The notes beneath the pieces were generated by a model. That model saw nothing but the letters and a program-made list of their open reading frames with translations. It ran no database searches and was not told the DNA's origin. Position numbers and translations under genes: made by a program. DNA of 64,000 bases from Climacium dendroides. Lineage: Eukaryota > Streptophyta > Bryopsida > Hypnales > Climaciaceae. The stretch spans positions 48,068,588 through 48,132,587 of the forward strand of contig OX467082.1 in NCBI GenBank assembly GCA_950106755.1, read 5' to 3'. Below, piece by piece: positions 52,642-61,347 of this stretch (the first letter of the stretch is position 1; each line of letters starts with the position of its first letter).

Positions 52642-54432
52642 ATTCCGGTGCTGCGAGTGGTGCCGGAAATCCCGACTGACGAGGTCCGGATGGATCGCCC
52701 TTGGAAGAACCTCATTAACATGGGGTGCGCGAGATTAATGGATGTCCCTTGGGGCATCCGGGAGGAGAGCTTAGTGGCGGATCTGATGCGGCCGGAGAGC
52801 GGTATTTTAGATACCATCCTCCGTACGAAACATGAGCAATAGACAGTGGACGAGTGGAGAGCCGTCTACGGGTTCCGGGTGGTGCTGGACAAAGTGATGG
52901 AAAAGAACCCGGAGTACATGGAGGGTGAGTTCCAGACGGCGGCGAATCCAAAGGAGGGTTACCAGGTTTCGGATCTAATAAGACAAGAATCCCGGGATGT
53001 GGTAGCGTTTCTTAACCCTATCCTCCACCCAACCACGCCGAAGCGGGTGGTGGCCAAGGTAGCCTCCACCATCTTGGAAAGCCTCTAAGGGAAGATGATG
53101 GTGGACTAGGCGTTCATCATCTTCGATGTGGTGGAAGATCTCGTACATTCTCTCCGGAAGGGGAAGAAAGGTGGGAGCCCCCTTCCGGCTTATGTCTCCC
53201 ACTTGTACGCCCACCATTCCTTGCTCAAGGAAAATGAGGAGAAGGCCTACGCAGAGCTGGTTCAACTCTAGTAGTATGGCGGGGAGGAACCCTCTCACCG
53301 GGACGGACTGGATGACGAGGAGATGGAAGAAGAGGAGCAATCTACTCCTCTGAAGAGACGAACGAGGCGAAGACGGAGACGGGGAGTCCTTCCGCTCCGG
53401 AGCAAAATGAAGAGACGGACAAGATGGGGAGTCTTTCCGCTCCGGAGTAAAATGAAGAGGCATGCCAGATAAGAGGAGCTCCGGAACGGACCGACCAGGC
53501 AAGAAATCCGGAGAACGCGCCGGACCGGACAGAAGCTGATCACCCTCGGACTAATCCACAAGAGGAAAAAAGGATCGAGATCCGACTAGGGGGGGTCGCC
53601 CTATGAAGACATTATGGAGATGGCCTAGCACATCATATGATAGGCTGACGACATCATGAAGATTTTTCACAATTATGAGGAGACCTTCAAACGGATATGC
53701 CGGAAGATGGCATTGACCGACCGGAACGCCATTTTCCAGAGGACAAACACTTTGGTAACAACAGAAAAGCAGAACGATCTGCTAATCCAAGACCAGAAGA
53801 AGATGGTGACAAAGTTAGGCGCCCTCCAGGTGGAGAACTAGGATATACGAGAACGGGCCAAAGGGTTGGAGTCCACTTGCGCCCGGTTGGAGAACGAGCT
53901 GCAGATGGCCCAAGAGAAGGCCAAAGTCATGGAGGAAGAACACCGTTGGCAGACTGAGGCATTGAGTCGGAGTATTACCCAACTCTGGCAATCCTTGGAG
54001 GTTCTGACGGAGTGCATCAATAAGGCTCGGCTATTTGAAGCCAACTTTGACGTATCCTCAAGCTCAAGCCGAGTGCTGATTGTGAAATGTCTGTTGGAGC
54101 AAGCGAGGAGGATGGACGCTTCACGAGCAGAGATGCGGGACTTGGTAGTGCGTTTGGCACCCGTAGAGCCAAATCTGGTAGACCCATCTCCTTCCTCTTC
54201 CACCCAGACATTGCCGATTCCGGAGGTGGTTCTGGAGATGGTTCCGGAAACAACTATTATAGGGGTTTCACTAGTGGTACCTCCTGTTTCGGAGTTATCA
54301 CCTCCACTCAAGGGATCAAGAGTGGATTGGGGTACCATTGTACCTAAGGGGAATGAAGATCTCTTTCAGGAAAACCAGATCATAGACCTTACGGGGACTC
54401 CTCCGGATAGATGGATAACTCGGCCCATTTAG
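52642..54432 (+). pseudogene. LTR-encoded protein, family 2, plus-strand copy (decayed)
   Basis: It carries IPVLRVVPEIPTDEVR, the conserved domain (MGCARLMDVPWGI, EWRAVYGFRVVLDKVMEKN, FLNPILHPTTPKRVVAKVAS) and, after a damaged acidic middle (53090-53640), the coiled-coil region and tail (INKARLFEANFDV, QARRMDASRAEMRDLV, IIDLTGTPPD). Many stops can be compared with intact paralogs: TGG to TAG at 52839 and 53107, CAG to TAG at 53268. Its last 180 codons are uninterrupted and show the true C-terminus of the family. Confidence 0.82.
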
Positions 54433-54771
54433 TACTCTCCTCGCCTAAAGTTTACTCAGAGAGACTCACGGGGAAGTCCGGGAACGCCAGTAGCCGGATC
54501 CCTGGGTGCAGACAAGGATGCTAGTGCCGCTACAGGTTTAGGTCTGGGAGGGGCTTTTCTGGCAGCTGGAGTCTCTGGTGTTTCCCCTCCGGAGAGCAGC
54601 CGGAAGAAGAATTACCAGAGCTTATTAGAGGAGGTAATCCCTCTTAAGGAATAAGAGGTAGTTTTGTATATTTTTGTAACGGTGCCGGAGTCCGGTCATT
54701 GCTCCGAAAATGTAGGATTTGTCACAGTACAAAGTAAGTAAATTCCCTGTTATATTCCTTTAAAGTATAAC
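52642..54771 (+). mobile_element. Family-2 LTR, plus-strand copy, right part
   Basis: It resumes at the second ATTCCGGT with the LTR gene in frame. After the gene ends at 54432, about 340 bp of LTR follow up to 54771, where a CACTA-type terminus begins. The LTR 3' end and its right-hand target duplication are not visible. Confidence 0.8.
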
Positions 54772-55680
54772 CACTAGAAGAAAAACGTGTCCGTTGCAAC
54801 CGACTAAGATGCGACTATGTGTCCTATACAACTGTACTGCGATTGTAGCCCTCTGTATTTGCACCAAATTTGATGTGTATGTATTTGTAGTCGCAAAGTA
54901 GTTGGAAAATGAAGAGTAGGGTTACGATACTGTAACAGAAGAACAGACAGGAGGTATTCTACATCCAATATTCATCGCAGTTGTCCATGTAGACAGCTAT
55001 CCACGAAATAGAGGCCAGCGTGGAAAAATGTAGTCACTCAAATTACAGAAAACAAACTAATTACTACGCTGCAACTAAAAACGGCAACATTGCAATTCAA
55101 AAATGACTCAAATGCAACTAGGAATCAACTATACTGCAACTAGAACCCGACTACAGTGCAATTAAAAAACGATGCAAATGCAACTAGAAAACAATTGCAA
55201 TGCAATTAGAACATGACTGAAAATCGACTATAGTGTAACTAAGAAACGATTGAAATGCAACTAGAGAACAATTGCAATACAACTAGAAAGTGACTACAGT
55301 GCAACTACAAGAAGACTACAATGCAACTAAAAAACAACTACGGTTCCACTACAGAACAAGTAGACTTTGGCTACAATTAGACTAAAATTCAACAATATAA
55401 TGACTATAGTTTGATTACAAAACAAAGATAGTTAGAGTTCTTAGTCAAAATGCTATAGTACTTATTTCATATGAGTTGTAGTTGCATCCTTACTTTGCTA
55501 GATAATTGTGATTGTAAATTCACTATGAGTATGCAACCTATGATTTTTGTATTTGAAGCTGGTTTAGAGCCATTCAAGCTGCACACTTCATAAGACCAAA
55601 TAAGTATGCCTCTGTGATATTATTCATCTATAATTTTTAAAGCTTCACTTCATTTCTACTCGCCCTTTTCTTTAATAGAG
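54772..55680 (+). mobile_element. CACTA-type element end with GCAACTA repeats
   Basis: CACTAGAAGAAAAACGTG at 54772 has the form of a CACTA terminus. From 55060 to 55340 there are about 14 units of the type TGCAACTA(A/G)AA-N-GACTA, spaced 18-25 bp, as in subterminal regions. No second terminus or gene is visible, so the element is truncated or its other end lies in unrecognised sequence before 55680. Confidence 0.6.
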
Positions 55681-55692
55681 GGCAGACAATTG

Positions 55693-56222
55693 CAGGGTTG
55701 TCTTGGACATACATCCATCACGAAATCGTGTCCAAAATTCGGACGTCCGGACGTCCGTCGTCCAGGCGTCATGGACGCGGCCGGATTATGGTCGGTCGGC
55801 GTCCAGCAGTTGGTCGGACGGTCGTAGGAGCGGTCGGGCGTGACGTCGCAGCGGTCGGTTGGGTGGCCGACGGAGCGGTCGGTCGGACCGACATCACAGC
55901 AGTCGGACGGATCGCCAATCCACAAGTTCGGGAGCGAACGGACCGTCCGATCGAACGCCGTCCGCAGGTTCGGAGTAGGTTCACGTCGTCCGGGGTAGAT
56001 TTGAGAAGATAAGTTTTAGGTTTGGGCCCGTTCGACCCGTCCGACCCGTCCGTCCGCGCGGTTGGCCCTGACCGCCCCGTGGTCCACGTCCGTCCGGTCG
56101 GTCTGCCCCGTCTGCCCCGTCCTTGCCGTCCGATCGCTCGGTCGGCTCACTGAACCGGCCGATCGCCCGTCCACTCGACGGACGCGAGTCCGAAATTTCT
56201 ATGTCCCCGGACGTTCGAAAAC
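55693..56222 (+). mobile_element. hAT MITE copy, truncated by hAT element 2
   Basis: It starts CAGGGTTGTCTTGGAC and parallels the 672-bp MITE at 26539-27210 read on the minus strand, down to TCTATGTCCCCGGACGTTCG. It stops at 56222, where a new hAT left end begins, so element 2 was inserted into this MITE. Confidence 0.8.
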
Positions 56223-56841
56223 TAGGGTTGTCTCGGACGTACGTCCATCACGAAATCACGTCCAACGTCCGGACGTCCGTCGTCCAGGCGTCTTGGACGC
56301 GGCCGGACTGTGGTCGGTCGGACGGTCGTGGGAGCAATTGGGCAGCCAGTGGAGTGGTCGGGCGTGACGTCGCAGCGGTCGGGAGGGTGGCCGACGGAGC
56401 GGTCGGGAGGGCGACCGACGGAACGGTCGGTCGGACCGACGTTGCAGCGGTCGGGAGGGCGACCGACGGAACGGTCGGTCGGACCGACGTTGCAGCGGTC
56501 GGGCGGACCGCCAGTCCGCAGGTTTGGCAGCGGACGGACCGTCCGATCGAATGCCGTCCGCAGGTTCGGGGTAGGTTCGCGTCGTCCGGGGTAGATTCGG
56601 GAAGACAAGTTCTAGGTTTGGGCGCGGACGGCTATATGAAGGGACGGCCAAGGCATTTTCCCTCACTTCAACTCTCCTCCTTGGGAAACAACACCACATC
56701 GGATGTGCTACTGTTGCTTCACCGCGCCAGTTGCTCCTATGTGGTAGAGAGTTGGGGTCATACATCTTTGATTACACCGAAGGGGTTTTGAATTGGTCAT
56801 TTACACACGGTTGAAGAGAAGAATCAAGGCATCAAGTAGCT

Positions 56842-59760
56842 ATGGAAGAAAAGCGCGGCATTAAAGGTGAAAGCAGCAAGAGATCGAAACAAAAAGGAGC
56901 TCGTCACGAGCTCCGTCTTGACATTTTAAAGGATGAGAACATTTTAGCTGAGCCTGAGTGGGAGAAGGTGGTCGATGAATACTGGACTTCCAAGTTGTGT
57001 AAGAAATATGTGAAGATGTATCACATTGGGAAGTTGTGGCCTCAAGAATTACATGCTGGTCACACTCGGGAGTTTTCTTTTAAACCCGCAAGTTGTCTCA
57101 GCCCTCATTTTGTCCATCGTTCCGTAGAGGTGTGGCGGACTCTCTTTGGGGACAAATCGATGAGCAAGGGTAGAATTAACTACACCATAGCAAGCATGGT
57201 GTATACAGAATTGAAGTTGGCTCGCAAGGTGGATTGGAGTACGTACCCCGGGATAGTAGAAACACCGCTTGTGCTTCTTGATGGCCAGAAAGATATTCCC
57301 GATACGTTTGTTTCAAAGGGACAAGTCCTTCAAATAGTTGAAGGCAATGCTACTCTACAGCACAATACGGAAGAAAAACGTGTTTCTATCCAAAACAAAG
57401 TGCAGGACATGAAAGACAAAGGGGAAAACAAGGAGGAACGCCCCCTTGAAAGTAGCAAAATGAATGCCACATCAGCGGATCGGACGAATCAAGCTGATAT
57501 TTCACTTCAACCCGAAGTGGATAATACAGAAGGTAATGGAGGAGGAAGTATGACGCTAGAACTGGATACCGTATGTAATACTACAAAAGCTTTAGCGTCT
57601 TCTTCGAAGGGTGCGGAACGAGTCGTGCTTGACACTGTACCGATGTTTCTGAGCCCTTCACCAATTGCATCAAGCGCGAAGGGAGAACCTGGTATTTTCA
57701 AGGTGCCATCTCATCCATCAAAACAAAGATCGACGTTGAAGACATTGGAGTGCAAAGAAGAGGTTCCCTCAGAAGAGATGGATAGGGCAACTGGTAGAAT
57801 CACTCGTCTTCTAGACAGTGATGCCCTTATGGACATCAGTACCAGGACTACAGATGAAGAAATTAACAGAAGTCCAAGTCTAGTTCGGAGTCCAATGCAT
57901 GAAGTGCCACCTTCCCAAAACATGAATGATGAGAACTTACAGAAGGCAGAAATGGACTCTCGGGAACCGGGTGTTCTTAACAATGGCGAAGAGACCCCAA
58001 AGACGGAGGAGAATCCAATGCTAGCGTTCTTGGGTCCAAAGGATCTAAAGACTTTATCGATGATGCCTCTGCTACAAAAAATAGAGCACTTACTACAATG
58101 TTCTCTTAAATGGAAGACTTTTGAAGTTCAAGAAGAAGTTCATCCTTCTACAAATGAAGAGGGTACAACAAATGAAGGAGGCACGATAGATGAAGGGCAA
58201 ACCTCAACCCCGTGCAACCGAGTATGGAAGTTCGGCGAACTATTCAAGACTGCCTACTCTCTATCATGTACAGCTAAACTTGTAGCTGTTATGACACCTG
58301 CCCTCACACAAATAGCTGAAGAATTTATGAGCATGACACCAGAGATACTGGAGGGTGCCGTGGCCTTCAGAAAATTCATTGAATTTGCAGATAAGCTCCA
58401 AGAAGAGAAGGTGGAAAATCTCAAGGCTGTGGTTGAGCTTCAAACACAAAACGAAGAGCTCATGAAGGTCAATTATGACAAAGAAGATTATGATCGCCTG
58501 AAGGTCAAGTTCGACAAATTGGATAAGCATTGCTCTATGGTGTTTTGGGATAAAGACCATGAAGCCTTAAGAGATATGTGTTTTAGTCTTCAAAAAGAAG
58601 TTGAGACTTTAAAGCTCTCGAATGGGACGTTGGAGTTCCAAAACCAGAAGTTGGTTTTGCAATTGAAGACATCTGAGGACAATTTACAATGGCATCGGGA
58701 GATGTTGAAGACATTACAAAACGATAAGTCATCTGAACATTGCAGGGACGGAGCAAGCCTCTTGGAAGCAAGTCAACCAACTCAAGAAAGCGATCAACTT
58801 TCGCTTCCTCTTGACAAGGGCAAAGCTGTGGACGAGACTGTAGAAGTCGTTATGGCCATTGAGAGCCCTAAAGTTGTGCCTCCACTCTCATTAGAAGTTG
58901 CTTGCACGCAAACGGTGAATCATGAAGTCCAGGAATTAAGGCAACAATTGGACTTGGCAATTCAAGCAAAGAATGACGCAGAGTCTTCACTACAGAGAAT
59001 GGAACACATACAAATACTACACGACATCCTTCCAATGAAGACCGGGGATCTACGGTGGGTGCTGTGGGCAAGACACCTACAACAACAATCTGGTTTATGC
59101 TCTCAACTCATGAGGGGGCTCTTGAAGTATGCAATGCAGTCGGACGAATCGTTGAGAAACGTGCAGTCTTCTCACCTGCGTTTGAAAGAGAAGTTCGACG
59201 CAGAATTAAAGGATCCCGAAGTATGCATTACAGTTTGGGAAAACATGGATAGAATGTTCGAGCGGTTGAATCACGGGAGAACCTATGAATCAGACAACAT
59301 CAATTGGGCATTGGAAGCGGAAGAAGGATGGGTTCCTCACAACACATTGTCTGCTCATATTGTTCAACATGAGAAGCAGCTTATACCTGGAAGTGATCCC
59401 AATGTTCCTTTGATGAAGGAAAAGTGCTCTATTTGCCAATATCGTTTTGGGCCTGAAGGAGGTCTAACTTTGGGTCAATGTGGCCACTCTTTTCATATTC
59501 TTTGCATCCAAAGAGCAGCACAATATTCCGCCCGTTGCCCCAACTGTTGTACTCCTTTGAATGCAAGGTTTTATGAAATGCTAGGAATATTGCATTCTAT
59601 GGCATCAGGTCATGAATTCAACCAGTGGAACCTTCCACTAGACCAAGCGCCACACAAATTCCAAAATCATTTGCATTGGGGAAAACCAATGGTATGGCTA
59701 CCAAACGAAGGGATGCATTCATTATACATGGATCCTCAAGACAAGGATGAGTACTTCTAG
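56842..59760 (+). CDS. Gene A: coiled-coil protein with C-terminal RING-H2 finger (972 aa)
   Basis: The frame is intact. Residues 1-30 are basic (ESSKRSKQKGARHELRLDIL). Residues 35-135 form the domain shared with A' (YVKMYHIGKLWPQELHAGH, VYTELKLARKVDWST). Residues 180-410 are polar and probably disordered. Residues 510-640 and 690-730 are predicted coiled coil from Leu/Glu/Lys spacing. The RING-H2 finger is at about 861-905: CSICQYRFGPEGGLTLGQC, then GHSFHILC, then CPNC, with all eight ligands present. RING-H2 proteins usually act as ubiquitin ligases by recruiting an E2 enzyme, and the coiled coil would bring partners. The substrate is unknown. The transposase or host silencing factors are possible targets (inference). 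Gene B follows in frame after one TAG. Confidence 0.8.
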   Translation: MEEKRGIKGESSKRSKQKGARHELRLDILKDENILAEPEWEKVVDEYWTSKLCKKYVKMYHIGKLWPQELHAGHTREFSFKPASCLSPHFVHRSVEVWRTLFGDKSMSKGRINYTIASMVYTELKLARKVDWSTYPGIVETPLVLLDGQKDIPDTFVSKGQVLQIVEGNATLQHNTEEKRVSIQNKVQDMKDKGENKEERPLESSKMNATSADRTNQADISLQPEVDNTEGNGGGSMTLELDTVCNTTKALASSSKGAERVVLDTVPMFLSPSPIASSAKGEPGIFKVPSHPSKQRSTLKTLECKEEVPSEEMDRATGRITRLLDSDALMDISTRTTDEEINRSPSLVRSPMHEVPPSQNMNDENLQKAEMDSREPGVLNNGEETPKTEENPMLAFLGPKDLKTLSMMPLLQKIEHLLQCSLKWKTFEVQEEVHPSTNEEGTTNEGGTIDEGQTSTPCNRVWKFGELFKTAYSLSCTAKLVAVMTPALTQIAEEFMSMTPEILEGAVAFRKFIEFADKLQEEKVENLKAVVELQTQNEELMKVNYDKEDYDRLKVKFDKLDKHCSMVFWDKDHEALRDMCFSLQKEVETLKLSNGTLEFQNQKLVLQLKTSEDNLQWHREMLKTLQNDKSSEHCRDGASLLEASQPTQESDQLSLPLDKGKAVDETVEVVMAIESPKVVPPLSLEVACTQTVNHEVQELRQQLDLAIQAKNDAESSLQRMEHIQILHDILPMKTGDLRWVLWARHLQQQSGLCSQLMRGLLKYAMQSDESLRNVQSSHLRLKEKFDAELKDPEVCITVWENMDRMFERLNHGRTYESDNINWALEAEEGWVPHNTLSAHIVQHEKQLIPGSDPNVPLMKEKCSICQYRFGPEGGLTLGQCGHSFHILCIQRAAQYSARCPNCCTPLNARFYEMLGILHSMASGHEFNQWNLPLDQAPHKFQNHLHWGKPMVWLPNEGMHSLYMDPQDKDEYF

Positions 59761-60492
59761 ATGACGCGGGACTTGGAAGTGGAATTGCGTGCCTTCGGGA
59801 TCCCGGATAACGATGCAAGAGAAATGTTCTGTCGTAGCATGGGGGGGCACTGGAGCATGCAGCACCAAAAATTCTTTCGATTTCCTGATAAGGAATGGAA
59901 GAAAGAAGGGCCAAATGACCCTTTCGTGGAAGTGGAGTCTGATCCTAGAATCACAAAGCAGTACGAGGGGTACAATTCCGATTTGGTCGGGCGGGCCCGC
60001 ATCTTAGCGAAGTTGGAAGAAGCAGCTAAGGTTCGTTGCATGTTGGACTTGAATACGAAAGCAATGACAAGCCATAAGATGGAAGAGATTGCTCGGGCTT
60101 TCGATAAACGGATGGATGATGTTATCACCAAGTGGAGGAAGTATCTAGGGGGCGAACCTCCAATAGCTGATAAAGGTGTACCAGCTTGGTATTACGTGCA
60201 AAGCGAAGATAAAGTCATCGAGTACCTCGAAGACTTAGTACATGCCGCTCTGAGGACTTTAAACGCCCATGAAGTGGAGTTGTCTCCGAAGCGGAAGAAT
60301 AAACGGAGAGTTGAAGAAGAGGATGACCACTCTCCAGAAACTAAAAGACTATTTGAGAGGGTTGACATGGAAGTACAAACTGGAGAAGGACCCAGTGGTG
60401 GCCAGGCGATACCTCGTCGCAAAAGCAGAAGACTCATGGCGAAGGAGGGGACATCTCGTGCTTCAGAAGAAGATAGTAGTATTGAAAACTAA
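59761..60492 (+). CDS. Gene B: helical protein following gene A (243 aa)
   Basis: The ATG immediately follows the TAG of gene A, in the same frame, so translation could be by readthrough, re-initiation, or from a separate start. The N-terminal part has FCRSMGGHWSMQHQKFFRF, shared with B'. The centre is helical (GRARILAKLEEAAKVRCMLD, KMEEIARAFDKRMDDVITKW), followed by VIEYLEDLVHAALRTLNAHE. The C-terminus is basic then acidic, with SPKRKNKRRVEEEDDHS and RRKSRRLMAKEG as possible nuclear localisation signals. No known domain is recognised. A further copy at 24327-25047 shows that it belongs to a repeated element. Confidence 0.72.
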   Translation: MTRDLEVELRAFGIPDNDAREMFCRSMGGHWSMQHQKFFRFPDKEWKKEGPNDPFVEVESDPRITKQYEGYNSDLVGRARILAKLEEAAKVRCMLDLNTKAMTSHKMEEIARAFDKRMDDVITKWRKYLGGEPPIADKGVPAWYYVQSEDKVIEYLEDLVHAALRTLNAHEVELSPKRKNKRRVEEEDDHSPETKRLFERVDMEVQTGEGPSGGQAIPRRKSRRLMAKEGTSRASEEDSSIEN

Positions 60493-60861
60493 TAGGAAAA
60501 TGTCTCGTTTCGTACTCTACATCTATTATATTAGTACTAGTAGAAAATAAATAGCTTGTGGGGATTTTAATTAGTAGTTTTCTCTACCAAAAATTATTGT
60601 ACTTAGGCTATCACGTTCATCATAGCTTCTTCATAATGTACATCGAATCATAGGTGTATGCCACAAAAGTATGTTTTGATTTCCTTCACTTTACATGTAT
60701 ATCTATATATACATATTTTGTATTCGATCTCTTTCTTTATATATATAGTTTTTTTTTGGCATATAAATTGAAAAATATGTCTATTTTTTCATTTATTTAT
60801 TTATTTCATTGTTTGAATTCAATTCAATATGTTCTATTTCAGACTCAATATTATACCTCAT

Positions 60862-61045
60862 TTGCTTGCTCGGCCCTCTGGAGTCGGTCGACCCTTTGAG
60901 GTCGGCCGGCCTGTAGGGTCGATCGTCCCAGTCCGGTCGGTCGGCCCCCTTCGGTTGGTCGGCCCCGTCCGCTCGGTCGGACCTTATCGTCGGTCGGCCC
61001 CGTCCACCCACACCGCGCGGTCGGCGCCGTCCGCTGATTTTTCAC
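60862..61045. repeat. GGTCGGTCGGCCCCGTCCG repeats before the transposase gene
   Basis: About eight (C/G)GGTCGGTCGGCC-type units lie between gene B and the transposase, in otherwise AT-rich sequence (60500-60850 has no gene). The word matches the repeats inside the left end of the same element, as in hAT element 1, where the repeat cluster also precedes the transposase. Confidence 0.7.
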
Positions 61046-61347
61046 GACCGTTGTACTCGGCCTACGGACTGTGCAACGGTCAATTCTTATTTCTAAAGCA
61101 AAGTGCGGACTGGGCAGAGTATAAGAGCAAGGTTCAGGTCATTTGCAAGCACTCCTAAGAAGCTGAACGCTAAGATTCCCAAGGGCTACGAGCTGCAAAT
61201 TGAAAAATTTGTATCCGTTGCTTGGTAATGTATAGTTCAGTGGACAGGGGGATTTGGTTTACAAGGCTTCATACACAAATTTTTTTTCGTACATGTGATT
61301 GGATGCAGGAATGAACGTACTATGCGTTTGAAATCGAAGGCCGATAT

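Noticed and set aside
55656..56791. Several overlapping 70-220-residue frames
   Set aside because: They overlap on both strands across hAT terminal repeats and the gene A leader. Similar frames appear wherever the repeat occurs.
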